From Candidatus Mesolinea sp. (lineage in GTDB: Bacteria; Chloroflexota; Anaerolineae; Anaerolineales; Anaerolineaceae), in the NCBI GenBank assembly GCA_003445715.1, contig DMCS01000062.1:1-25508 (forward strand): a stretch of 25,508 nt of DNA. Direction: 5' to 3'. Below the pieces are notes generated by a model. It saw nothing but the letters and a program-made list of their open reading frames with translations. It searched no databases and was not told the origin of the DNA. The position numbers and the translations under genes were made by a program. Below are positions 8,701 to 14,075 of the stretch, piece by piece (position 1 is the stretch's first letter; every line of letters begins with the position of its first letter).

Positions 8701-8729
8701 TTGATCTTTCCGCTTTGGAAGGGTTTTAA
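5721..8729 (+). CDS. glyQS: glycyl-tRNA synthetase, fused alpha and beta subunits
   Basis: Charges tRNA-Gly with glycine. Most bacteria with this enzyme type make separate alpha (GlyQ, ~300 residues) and beta (GlyS, ~690 residues) subunits; here one 1002-residue chain holds both. The alpha part (about 1-295) begins FQSIMFALQTYWAKQGC and contains GAGTMNPATFLR and AYVEPSVRPDDGRYG, the class II aminoacylation core. A short linker (about 296-316) leads to the beta part, which opens LLLEIGTEELPTADL. It contains the HD-like region with EHYLPRNAEDPLP and GIADRLDSIAGLF, and ends with an anticodon-binding DALR-type region (MAEDMTLRQNRLGLL). The reading frame is clean through the junction, so this is a real fusion and not a sequencing artefact. 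Fused forms are known in chlamydiae and plant organelles. The gene has its own promoter and terminator, so it is probably monocistronic. Confidence 0.95.
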   Translation: MIPSAQKPLDFQSIMFALQTYWAKQGCLIWQPYYSQVGAGTMNPATFLRVLGPEPWRVAYVEPSVRPDDGRYGVNPNRLQQHYQFQVILKPDPGNPQELYLDSLRALGVDPQEHDIRFVEDNWESPALSAWGLGWEVWLDGQEITQFTYFQQAGGVTLEIPSVEITYGLERIAMALQRVRDFKLIQWNPERTYGDVNQVAEREHSTYYFEVADVNRLREMFNLFEQEARLALERKLVLPAYDYVIKCSHTFNVLDARGAVGFTERQVLFGKMRDLSRQVAQAYLAQREEMGFPWLPPTQPVQEAATEISLPQRRSESADLLLEIGTEELPTADLDSALAQLREALSQLLEKNYLSHAGISVQGTPRRLVALVKDLQTYQADRVVVVKGPPAERAFDATGKPTKAAEGFARSRGVEVSALKVQTVEGGDYVVAEVLEKGQSAAAILAQSLPELYSNIRFTKNMRWNQTGTTFSRPVRWLVALLGEDVIPFSFAGLWSGRTTRGLRFSEQPSKELYNSADYFDYMKAQGIVLDPEQRKAIIWEEAERLAQRVGGKLADDPELLAEVANLVERPTVMLGSFEERYIQNLPPEVLIAVMRKHQRYFSVMDMQGNLLPHFIFVRNGDERYQDVVVDGNLQVIHARFTDAEFFIQEDKQKKLEEFILKLNQLTFHKDLGSMLDKTGRIQQLVKRIGQRLGLSEAEQQMVDRTAALCKADLATSMVIEMTELQGVMGRYYAKLSGEPEEVAEGIFEHYLPRNAEDPLPTGQPGLIVGIADRLDSIAGLFAVGLIPTGNKDPFALRRGALGLVQLLIGKDLEFDLEWGLAQAGELLPVNFGEDEKVAALEFITGRLRSLMLERGYRYDVVDAVLHCQAANPAKAQRYVDTLSAWVARPDWMNILPAYSRCVRITRDLDQKFSVQENLFREPEEKELYAALQKAQCALAGSEDLGKALEQVELMVPVINTFFDSVLVMAEDMTLRQNRLGLLQEIVALLSDKVDLSALEGF

Positions 8730-8777
8730 AAACAGAAACGCCCTAAGAAGGGCAGTGAGTAAACAGGTTTTAAGTAA

Positions 8778-8813
8778 CTGATCAGCCAGCGCTGATCAGC
8801 TGTTTTATTTTTT
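8778..8813 (+). terminator. rho-independent terminator of glyQS, inside the 3' end of the convergent gene
   Basis: A perfect 9-bp stem, CTGATCAGC (8778-8786) with GCTGATCAG (8791-8799), has the four-base loop CAGC and is followed by the T-rich run TGTTTTATTTTTT (8801-8813). The run lies on the + side only, so it serves glyQS. The hairpin covers the last codons (Ile-Ser-Ala-Gly) and the stop of the minus-strand regulator gene. A shorter hairpin, GCCCT/AGGGC at 8740-8753, lacks a T run. Confidence 0.85.
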
Positions 8814-9735
8814 CCAAGCCTTCTGTTAAGCTCTTACCTAAGTAGATGCCGCCCAGCTCCGTGCGTGCGCTTTCATTTTCATCAAAGTAATGGCCGGCAT
8901 AGGCTAAGCGCGGTTTGCCGCGCAGATTTGCGAGTTTTTCCGCGAAGCCGCGCATTTGGTAGGCTGTGCTTTCTTGATTGACCGCTAGAACGATCAGCTT
9001 GGGGCGCACCTGGGCAGCATAATCAAGTAAATCCTCTGTGGGCAGGTCCGGGCCGAGATATTCGACGAAATAGCCCTCCTGCCGCAGGAGAATAGCGAAC
9101 ATCAGCGCAGCTAACTCGTGACCTTCATCTGGACCACAGCCAACTAAGATGAGCGCTCCCTCTTTGACAGCCGGCAAATTTTGCATGATGGCGAGCAATT
9201 TACCTTTGATCAAATTCGAAGCCATATGCTCGGTAGCGATGCGGATTTCTCCGCGATACCAAGCTTCGCCAACGAGTTCCATAGCCGGAGCAATGACTTC
9301 CTGAAAAATGGTCAGAAGGTCAAAGTATTTCTGGACTTCTTCAAAGATGGCGTTGACACGATCTTCGTTGTGGGCGATAAGCGCCCCAAAGAGCATTTCG
9401 GCGTAATCTCGCGCTGGGCGCGGTGGCTTGGGCTTGGGTGCTTGGGGGGCTGCTGTTTGGATAGTCTCAGGCCATTCCCCTCTGGCACGCATTTGTTTAT
9501 ATTCCTCGGCTACTTCGCTGATGCTCTTGCCGGAATCTAATTTGCGCTGTACCCAAAGTAAGAGCTGGATATCGCGCTCGGAGTAAAGGCGGTAGCCATT
9601 GGGCATGCGCATCGGTTTGAGCAAATCGTATCGCCGCTCCCAAGCGCGCAATGTGACTGGTTTGATGCCGGTACGTGCCTGCACAACCTTGATAGTGTAG
9701 AAAGGCTCATCTGAGTAAGTGCCTATTGAAGTCAT
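8782..9735 (-). CDS. MerR-family regulator with cobalamin-binding domain (CarH-like)
   Basis: 317 residues. The N-terminal MerR winged helix (about 11-80) contains GIKPVTLRAWERRYDLLKP and NGYRLYSERDI. A Pro-rich linker (about 95-108) is followed by a helical cobalamin-cap domain (about 110-190) and a Rossmann-like B12-binding domain (about 193-316). The cap has Trp159, nine residues, then Glu169-His170, which is the Wx9EH signature of the CarH photoreceptors. The B12 domain has DEGHELAA, with His206 at the lower-ligand position; the usual ExHxxG motif has Ala in place of the final Gly. CarH tetramers bind adenosylcobalamin and DNA in the dark and fall apart in light. Whether this protein senses light or simply the cofactor is not shown. 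Its targets are unknown: no carotenoid gene is nearby. It has a promoter 25 bases upstream containing a possible autoregulatory operator, and AAGGA (9746-9750) before the ATG. Confidence 0.88.
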   Translation of the reverse strand: MTSIGTYSDEPFYTIKVVQARTGIKPVTLRAWERRYDLLKPMRMPNGYRLYSERDIQLLLWVQRKLDSGKSISEVAEEYKQMRARGEWPETIQTAAPQAPKPKPPRPARDYAEMLFGALIAHNEDRVNAIFEEVQKYFDLLTIFQEVIAPAMELVGEAWYRGEIRIATEHMASNLIKGKLLAIMQNLPAVKEGALILVGCGPDEGHELAALMFAILLRQEGYFVEYLGPDLPTEDLLDYAAQVRPKLIVLAVNQESTAYQMRGFAEKLANLRGKPRLAYAGHYFDENESARTELGGIYLGKSLTEGLEKIKQLISAG

Positions 9736-9759
9736 GCAAACATTATCCTTTGCAGTTCA

Positions 9760-9788
9760 ATTGTACAGGATGACACCCTGAGCAGCAA
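9760..9788 (-). promoter_or_regulatory. promoter of the CarH-like regulator with dyad in the spacer
   Basis: Read on the minus strand, TTGCTG (9788-9783) and TACAAT (9765-9760) are 17 bases apart. The spacer contains the inverted repeat CAGG-N7-CCTG (9766-9780), a position where MerR-family proteins commonly bind. The two outermost bases further out also match (TG and CA), giving 6 of 8 per arm. A role as autoregulatory operator is an inference. Confidence 0.5.
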
Positions 9789-9850
9789 GCTAAATTAACA
9801 AAAGTGGATTTTTGATTGTCCATTTATTTTATTTCCACCTCACTCAACAC

Positions 9851-10351
9851 TCATTCCTCAGAGCTGCGAGTTTGGGTTTCGCCCTGATTGTGGCTCTGAT
9901 TGAAGAGTTGCTCCCAACGGAGCACTTCTTCGTCACTGAGAGGCTTTTCCACTTCAGCTATAGGCGCTTGGTTGAGGGCTGCTTCAATCTGGCGAGCGAA
10001 CACGTCAGCAGATATCACGTGCATGTGCAGGGGGCGGGCAGCAGCCTGCACCATGCGGTCTGAGCTTACCAAGGTCTCATTGCGCGCCCGGCTGCCTCGT
10101 TTTTGCAAGTAGGCAGCGATCGCAGCGTCCGCAGTTTGAGATGAGGGCACAAAAATGCCTTTTACCAAGCCAAAGCCGCGCTCCCCCGATTGACCTGGGG
10201 CAGCACGGTCAAAAAAGACCAGGGCGTGATCGCGCTTGATACGGCAGAATTGATTGAGCAGGTCAATGAGAGCTTGTTCATCATCAATATCTGCCAGTGA
10301 AAGCCCGCGCACATGCGGGATCAGGTTATGCCCATCGATAATCCATTTCAT
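9851..10351 (-). CDS. NYN-domain nuclease, YacP/Rae1-like
   Basis: 166 residues, close to the ~170 of the YacP (DUF901) family. It starts MKWIIDGHNLI, with the first conserved aspartate of the PIN/NYN fold (Asp6). It continues with HALVFFDRAAPG (second acidic site), SQTADAAIAAYL (third) and NETLVSSDRMVQAAA (fourth, the SSD segment). Bacillus Rae1, the best studied relative, is a ribosome-associated endoribonuclease that cuts mRNA in the A site; the same role here is likely but not proven. The C-terminal ~40 residues are charged and variable. It lies 115 bases upstream of the CarH-like gene on the same strand and is divergent from the membrane-protein gene at 10506. The ribosome binding site is weak (GAAAG). 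No convincing -35/-10 pair is found upstream. Confidence 0.82.
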   Translation of the reverse strand: MKWIIDGHNLIPHVRGLSLADIDDEQALIDLLNQFCRIKRDHALVFFDRAAPGQSGERGFGLVKGIFVPSSQTADAAIAAYLQKRGSRARNETLVSSDRMVQAAARPLHMHVISADVFARQIEAALNQAPIAEVEKPLSDEEVLRWEQLFNQSHNQGETQTRSSEE

Positions 10352-10385
10352 CTTTCTATTGTAATCTGATTAAGCCTTAGGTTTT

Positions 10386-10415
10386 ATTTGAATTTGGTAA
10401 GAAATATTTTCAAAT
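10386..10415. repeat. inverted repeat in the divergent intergenic region
   Basis: ATTTGAA (10386-10392) and TTCAAAT (10409-10415) form a perfect dyad with centres 23 bases apart, about two helical turns, in AT-rich DNA between the divergent NYN and membrane-protein genes. It could be an operator for either gene, but AT-rich chance pairing is possible. Confidence 0.3.
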
Positions 10416-10467
10416 AGCGGATAATTCCCATAAAATTAAGTTTGGCGGTTTCATCGTGGGTAAGGTT

Positions 10468-10473
10468 TATAAT
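10468..10473 (+). promoter_or_regulatory. -10 element upstream of membrane protein and upp
   Basis: A perfect TATAAT lies 32 bases before the ATG at 10506. No good -35 is found at 16-18 bases; TTGGCG (10442-10447) would need a 20-base spacer. The call therefore rests on the -10 hexamer and its position. Confidence 0.4.
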
Positions 10474-10505
10474 TAGGCAAACTTTAGCACAAGTTAAAGG
10501 TGAGC

Positions 10506-10856
10506 ATGTTCTTTTATTTGTTAGCGTATGTTCTATTTATGACCGGGGCGATGTTGGCGCTGATAAATTTCGGATACGAGCTTTCGCTGTGGTTCTTGGG
10601 CTTGGGCTGGGTGTTGGAAGTGACGCTGAATTTACTTCTTTGGCTGAAATCTAAACAAATCCCTCGTTTGATGCGCACAAGCTGGCCAAAGGCTGCTCAT
10701 ATTATCGCCTTGGCAGCTTTCCCGCTGATGATGTTTTTTCGTATGAAAGCAGACATGACGATTTTTGGACTGCTGCTGATATTCTGCGTCATCTTATGGA
10801 GCTTTTCCTTAATAAACCTAAGGCGCTCCCCGTCTGGCTTTATGGAGGAATCCTAA
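10506..10856 (+). CDS. small four-helix membrane protein of unknown function
   Basis: 116 residues, not recognised. Four hydrophobic segments are visible: about 2-22 (FFYLLAYVLFMTGAMLALIN), 25-46 (rich in Leu and Trp), 62-80 (HIIALAAFPLMMFF) and 84-102 (MTIFGLLLIFCVILWSFSL). Short loops contain KSK and RLMR, and the tail is soluble (RRSPSGFMEES). The ATG at 10506 is preferred because AAAGGTGA (10496-10503) then serves as ribosome binding site; the GTG at 10500 lies within that site. The stop codon overlaps the upp start in TAATG, so translation of upp is probably coupled to this gene. A transport or scaffold role linked to uracil can only be guessed from the coupling; the protein is too short for a known uracil permease. 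Confidence 0.72.
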   Translation: MFFYLLAYVLFMTGAMLALINFGYELSLWFLGLGWVLEVTLNLLLWLKSKQIPRLMRTSWPKAAHIIALAAFPLMMFFRMKADMTIFGLLLIFCVILWSFSLINLRRSPSGFMEES

Positions 10857-11482
10857 TGCAAAACGTCTTTCCATCTCAACATCCTTTGGTGGCTGCCAAG
10901 CTGACCCGCTTGCGCGACATAAGAACCGAACCTAAGAAATTCCGCGAACTCGTACGCGAATTAGCGGCTATGCTCGCTTATGAAGCTACTTTAGATATAG
11001 CAGTGCAACCAATTTCGGTGCAAACCCCTCTGGCAACCTCACAGGGCGTTACCCTGGTGGATAAAATTGGTTTGATACCCATATTGCGCGCAGGCTTAGG
11101 CATGGTGGAAGGCGTCTGGGAGCTGATGCCAGCTGCGGAAGTGTGGCATATTGGTCTTTACCGCGATGAAAGGACGCTGAAGCCTGTTTCCTATTACAAC
11201 CGCTTGCCTGTGGCACCAACGGTAACCCTCTGCTTGATACTCGACCCGATGCTCGCTACCGGTGGTTCGGCAGTGGCAACGGTGGACATTCTCAAAGATT
11301 GGGGTGTGCGTAAAATTAAGTTTGTAGGGCTGATTGCTGCGCCAGAAGGGATCTCCAGATTGCATGAAGCGCATCCAGATGTGCCCATTCACATTGCGCA
11401 TATCGATGAACGCTTGAATGAGCAAGGGTATATCTTGCCGGGTTTGGGGGATGCGGGCGATAGGATGTTTGGTACCGGCTGA
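10856..11482 (+). CDS. upp: uracil phosphoribosyltransferase
   Basis: Converts uracil and PRPP to UMP in pyrimidine salvage, in the cytoplasm. The 208 residues from the ATG at 10856 are the exact usual length. That start has GGAGG (10844-10848) seven bases upstream and gives the typical N-terminus with HPLVAAKLTRLRD. The PRPP-binding loop is LILDPMLATGGSA (127-139). IPILRAGLGM (74-83) is the conserved dimer/active-site segment, and the C-terminus GYILPGLGDAGDRMFGT holds the uracil-binding loop. The start overlaps the stop of the membrane-protein gene by one base. The gene converges on mutY with only 11 bases between stops and no visible terminator, so antisense overlap of transcripts is likely. 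Confidence 0.96.
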   Translation: MQNVFPSQHPLVAAKLTRLRDIRTEPKKFRELVRELAAMLAYEATLDIAVQPISVQTPLATSQGVTLVDKIGLIPILRAGLGMVEGVWELMPAAEVWHIGLYRDERTLKPVSYYNRLPVAPTVTLCLILDPMLATGGSAVATVDILKDWGVRKIKFVGLIAAPEGISRLHEAHPDVPIHIAHIDERLNEQGYILPGLGDAGDRMFGTG

Positions 11483-11493
11483 TCAAAATGCTC

Positions 11494-12567
11494 TTATGGG
11501 GCTGGTAGAGGGGATTGCTGCAGGCGGCGGGCAATTTGACGGTCAACTTTGCCCATAGCAAAATCAGTTAATTGGGCTGGCTTGACCCAGCGGACATGGC
11601 GGAGAGAATCAGTGCTCTGCCCTGGGAGAAGTGTGCACAGAAAAGCATGCAGGGTAATCTTGAAATGCGTATAGGCGTGGTGGTAAACGCCAAATTCTTT
11701 TTCGACGGTAATCTCCAAGCCTAATTCTTCCCGTATTTCCCTTTTCAGACAATCTTCCAAACTGACATCTTGCGGTTCCAACTTACCGCCGGGGAACTCC
11801 CACAACCCACCGAGCAGACCGTTTGCCGGACGTTGAGCGATTAAGACCTGCTGATCCTGTGTAATGACTGCAGCCGTCACGGTGTAATGTGGCACTGGCG
11901 GCTTTGCATAGCGCTGTGGCAGGCTATTTTGTGTGCCTTGCGCAAAAGCTTGACAGATGTTTTGCAATGGGCACTGTTCACAAAGGGGTGTTTTTGGTGT
12001 ACAGATGCGTTCACCCAGCTCCATCACCGCTTGGTTGAAATCACCTGGGCGCTCTTGGGGGAGCAGCTGCTCGGCGTACTCCCCCAATTTGCGCTCGAGG
12101 GCAGGGGTGCCTAAGGGGGCCTGCAAATTGAGCAGACGGATGTACACCCGCCGGCAGTTCGCGTCCAAAGTGGGAAAAGGTTGCTGGAAGGCAATCGAGG
12201 CAATTGCACTCGCAATATAGCTGCCCACACCCGGCAGCGTGAGCAACTCTGCATAAGTATGCGGGAGCTGCCCTTCGTGTTTTTGCAAAACCAACTGAGC
12301 GGCTTTATGCAGGTTATGTGCGCGGCTGTAGTAACCCAAGCCTTCCCACAATTGCAGAACCTCGGCTTGATTTGCTTTGGCTAAGGCTTCCAGATTAGAG
12401 AAGCGCTGCATGAAGCGCTCAAAATAGGGGATGACCGTTTCCACTTGGGTTTGCTGCAGCATGACTTCAGAAACCCATATGCGGTAGGGAGAGGGATTAG
12501 AACGCCAGGGGAGCACCCTGGCGTTGGCGTCATACCACCTGAGCAAGTCCGCGGCAAGCGCGTTCAT
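11494..12567 (-). CDS. mutY: A/G-specific adenine glycosylase MutY with MutT-like C-terminal domain
   Basis: Removes adenine mispaired with 8-oxoguanine in base-excision repair. 357 residues. The catalytic domain has Glu34 in SEVMLQQTQVETV, the helix-hairpin-helix LPGVGSYIASAI (111-122), Asp135 in TLDANCRRV, and an iron-sulfur loop Cys189-x6-Cys196-x2-Cys199-x5-Cys205. The C-terminal domain (about 226-345) normally recognises 8-oxoG and is usually a degenerate Nudix fold. Here it keeps WEFPGGKLEP (256-265) and REIREELG (276-283), the key MutT residues, though the Nudix box has one extra residue and Asp instead of Glu in the middle. It may therefore retain some hydrolase activity, which is an inference. 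The start overlaps the upstream small gene by one base (TAATG), giving a three-gene operon with the MBL-fold protein. Confidence 0.95.
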   Translation of the reverse strand: MNALAADLLRWYDANARVLPWRSNPSPYRIWVSEVMLQQTQVETVIPYFERFMQRFSNLEALAKANQAEVLQLWEGLGYYSRAHNLHKAAQLVLQKHEGQLPHTYAELLTLPGVGSYIASAIASIAFQQPFPTLDANCRRVYIRLLNLQAPLGTPALERKLGEYAEQLLPQERPGDFNQAVMELGERICTPKTPLCEQCPLQNICQAFAQGTQNSLPQRYAKPPVPHYTVTAAVITQDQQVLIAQRPANGLLGGLWEFPGGKLEPQDVSLEDCLKREIREELGLEITVEKEFGVYHHAYTHFKITLHAFLCTLLPGQSTDSLRHVRWVKPAQLTDFAMGKVDRQIARRLQQSPLPAP

Positions 12568-12869
12568 TAGAATTGAAATGCGCCCTTTTGTGGAGCGATT
12601 TTACAGACGTAATGATCGACCAACTCAAGCAGTTGGTCATTGAGCGCTTGCCACTCCGGGGAGGAAATGAGGGTCTTCGCCGCTTCTATGCTGGGCATCA
12701 CAGCGCCGACCAAAATTTGGGGCTCATTGCCGTAGACCGTCACCCAGGCATCGGTCAGCTCAAGCCCGAGATTATTCACTTTGGGGAGATAATCCCCCAC
12801 CATAAAGCCGTAATAAAACTGTTCTTTACCAGGCTTGATGTTCCATGTAAGGATTACTTTTGCCCTCAT
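12567..12869 (-). CDS. small protein with NIPSNAP/Dabb-like features
   Basis: 100 residues from the ATG at 12869. A TTG at 12878 would add three residues and overlap the previous stop in TTGA, so it is an alternative start. The N-terminal RAKVILTWNIKPGKEQ, the acidic and aromatic middle (YLPKVNNLGLELTDAWVTVYG) and the helix SSPEWQALNDQLLELVDHY resemble small dimeric alpha/beta-barrel (ferredoxin-like) proteins such as NIPSNAP or Dabb families. No catalytic residues can be named. It is sandwiched between the MBL-fold gene (5 bases or less) and mutY (one-base overlap), so the three are co-transcribed. The function is unknown; a role in oxidative-damage handling is only suggested by the position next to mutY. 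Confidence 0.7.
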   Translation of the reverse strand: MRAKVILTWNIKPGKEQFYYGFMVGDYLPKVNNLGLELTDAWVTVYGNEPQILVGAVMPSIEAAKTLISSPEWQALNDQLLELVDHYVCKIAPQKGAFQF

Positions 12870-12874
12870 AGCCT

Positions 12875-13525
12875 TCAACTCAGTTTAGGGTCAAGAGCAA
12901 TCACGTGGGTCTCTTCTTCCGCAAAAGCGGTGCTGCCGGAGACTTTATAAGATTCCATTGTTTCGAGTTGAGTTAAGCCCATTTCTTTGAGAAATTTACT
13001 CAACGGATCGAGGTCTAATTTGGAGTGAGGGGTATCGTATTGCATCGGGATGACGATATTGGGTTCCAACATGCTGATGACCTCCGCAGCTTTAGAGGCA
13101 TTCAAACCATTCCCATCCCCTACCGGAACCAGAGCGATGTTGACTGTTCCTAATGATTCAATATCAGATTGGCTGGGTACTTGATCGAGCCTGCCCAAAT
13201 GCGCCACGGTGACCGCGCCGAATTCAATCAAGTAAAGCGTATTGCGCAAGCCTGAATAATCTTTTTTATGTGGGGTTGTCTGCACACCGGTAATAAACAC
13301 ACCCCCGATCTCGAACTCGCCAGGACCATTGATGAGAAAAGGGTCACCCTTGACGGCTTTGACAAAATTGTGCACTGGGTCATCGCAGCTCACGGTGACG
13401 ATTTCGGCTTTGAGCTTGAGCGGAGGGTAGCCGGCTATTGTAGAGTCAAAGGGGTCGGTGACAACCGAAGCCTTTCCCCGCTCGCTGAGGCGAAAGCAAG
13501 AGTGACCATACCAAAAGATTTCCAT
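12875..13525 (-). CDS. metallo-beta-lactamase-fold protein (UlaG-like branch) with degenerate metal site
   Basis: 216 residues from the ATG at 13525, which has GGAGG (13534-13530) four bases upstream; a TTG just before it is too close to that site. The chain follows the Lactamase_B_3/UlaG-like pattern: WYGHSCFRL near the start, VTDPFD, INGPGEFEIGGVFI, NTLYLIEFGAVTVAHLG, ALVPVGD and PNIVIPMQYDTPH. The metal positions are altered. The usual SHDHPDHN is SCDDPVHN (46-53), the usual HLGDLGH is HLGRLDQ (109-115), and the usual IPMHY is IPMQY. Only His8 and His52 remain clearly. Hydrolase activity is therefore unlikely; a binding or structural role is a better guess. It is the first gene of an operon with a small protein and mutY. 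Confidence 0.82.
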   Translation of the reverse strand: MEIFWYGHSCFRLSERGKASVVTDPFDSTIAGYPPLKLKAEIVTVSCDDPVHNFVKAVKGDPFLINGPGEFEIGGVFITGVQTTPHKKDYSGLRNTLYLIEFGAVTVAHLGRLDQVPSQSDIESLGTVNIALVPVGDGNGLNASKAAEVISMLEPNIVIPMQYDTPHSKLDLDPLSKFLKEMGLTQLETMESYKVSGSTAFAEEETHVIALDPKLS

Positions 13526-13594
13526 CAAACCTCCAACTAGATACTTACATTAGGCGCAGTTTTTTGCATATGTCTCAAGTATCACCTGGGCATA

Positions 13595-13600
13595 TTATAC
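13595..13600 (-). promoter_or_regulatory. -10 element of the MBL-mutY operon
   Basis: TATAAT is read on the minus strand about 70 bases before the MBL-fold start. A perfect TTGACA (13616-13611) lies only 10 bases upstream, too close to form a standard pair, and the hexamer at the usual distance is poor. The -10 is probably used, but its partner is uncertain. Confidence 0.4.
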
Positions 13601-13809
13601 CTATGGGCGTGTCAATTAAATGCGTGTGATCTTACAGGCATAAACCACACATCGAAAAAGTATTTGAAATTATATCAGCTTGATGGTGAGCCGGCGTATT
13701 TTAGCGGTAAAAGCCTTAGACTTCTGTTTAGTTCACCTTTATTTTTAGGGTGGACTGGAAAACGCAATTTAAGTTGAGAGGCTTTTTTTGGAATTTTTGT
13801 AAATCTACC

Positions 13810-13846
13810 TTGCGCGATTAGAAGATTGTGTTAGTATATATTACTA
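13810..13846 (+). promoter_or_regulatory. candidate protease promoter with TAGTA/TACTA palindrome
   Basis: TTGCGC (13810-13815) and TAGTAT (13832-13837) are 16 bases apart. The -10 overlaps a perfect dyad TAGTA-N5-TACTA (13832-13846). If used, the protease mRNA would have a leader of about 230 bases that includes the hairpins further on. The hexamers are only fair matches. Confidence 0.3.
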
Positions 13847-13893
13847 GTCGGAGAGGTGTTGGTTTTTGATAATATTGGTTATGCATCTGATCG

Positions 13894-13987
13894 TGGTTAG
13901 TATGCTTATTCTCTCTGATCTAATGTAGTCTGCTTACTAACCATAAAAACGGTTCCTTTGCATACCCCTTAAAGGAGGTAAAACCGT
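13894..13987 (+). promoter_or_regulatory. structured RNA leader of the secreted protease (unclassified)
   Basis: Two hairpins lie close together about 90 bases before the protease ribosome binding site. The first pairs TGGTTAGTA (13894-13902) with TACTAACCA (13935-13943), a perfect 9-bp stem extended after one mismatch by GC/GC, with a loop of about 28 bases. The second pairs ACGGTT (13949-13954) with AACCGT (13982-13987) and, inside it, CCTTT (13955-13959) with AAAGG (13971-13975). The inner arm contains AAAGGAGGT (13971-13979), a near-perfect Shine-Dalgarno sequence with no start codon after it. A competing fold pairs TACCCCT with AGGAGGTA. The element matches no riboswitch class I can recognise. 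The remainder of 13526-14075 shows no gene. Confidence 0.45.
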
Positions 13988-14075
13988 AAAGATCCACCCA
14001 AGAACCCACAACTATTGTCGCTTAGTACCTCTGTACCATTCGTTTCGTTTCAGATAATTTAATAAGGAGAAAGAC

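Noticed and set aside
9799..9814. CAAAA/TTTTG hairpin between the NYN and CarH-like genes
   Set aside because: Only five AT-dominated pairs and no adequate T run; too weak to call a terminator.
10796..10855. Longer upp with 20 extra residues
   Set aside because: It would overlap the membrane-protein gene by 60 bases; the start at 10856 has GGAGG and gives the standard 208 residues.
13595..13616. TTGACA plus TATAAT on the minus strand as a standard promoter
   Set aside because: Both hexamers are perfect, but only 10 bases separate them, too close for normal sigma-70 binding. Only the -10 was kept.
13949..13987. Minus-strand terminator (hairpin then TTTTTA)
   Set aside because: The ACGGTT/AACCGT hairpin is followed by five Ts on the minus strand, but there is no minus-strand gene upstream that it would serve. 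A leader element for the protease is the better reading.
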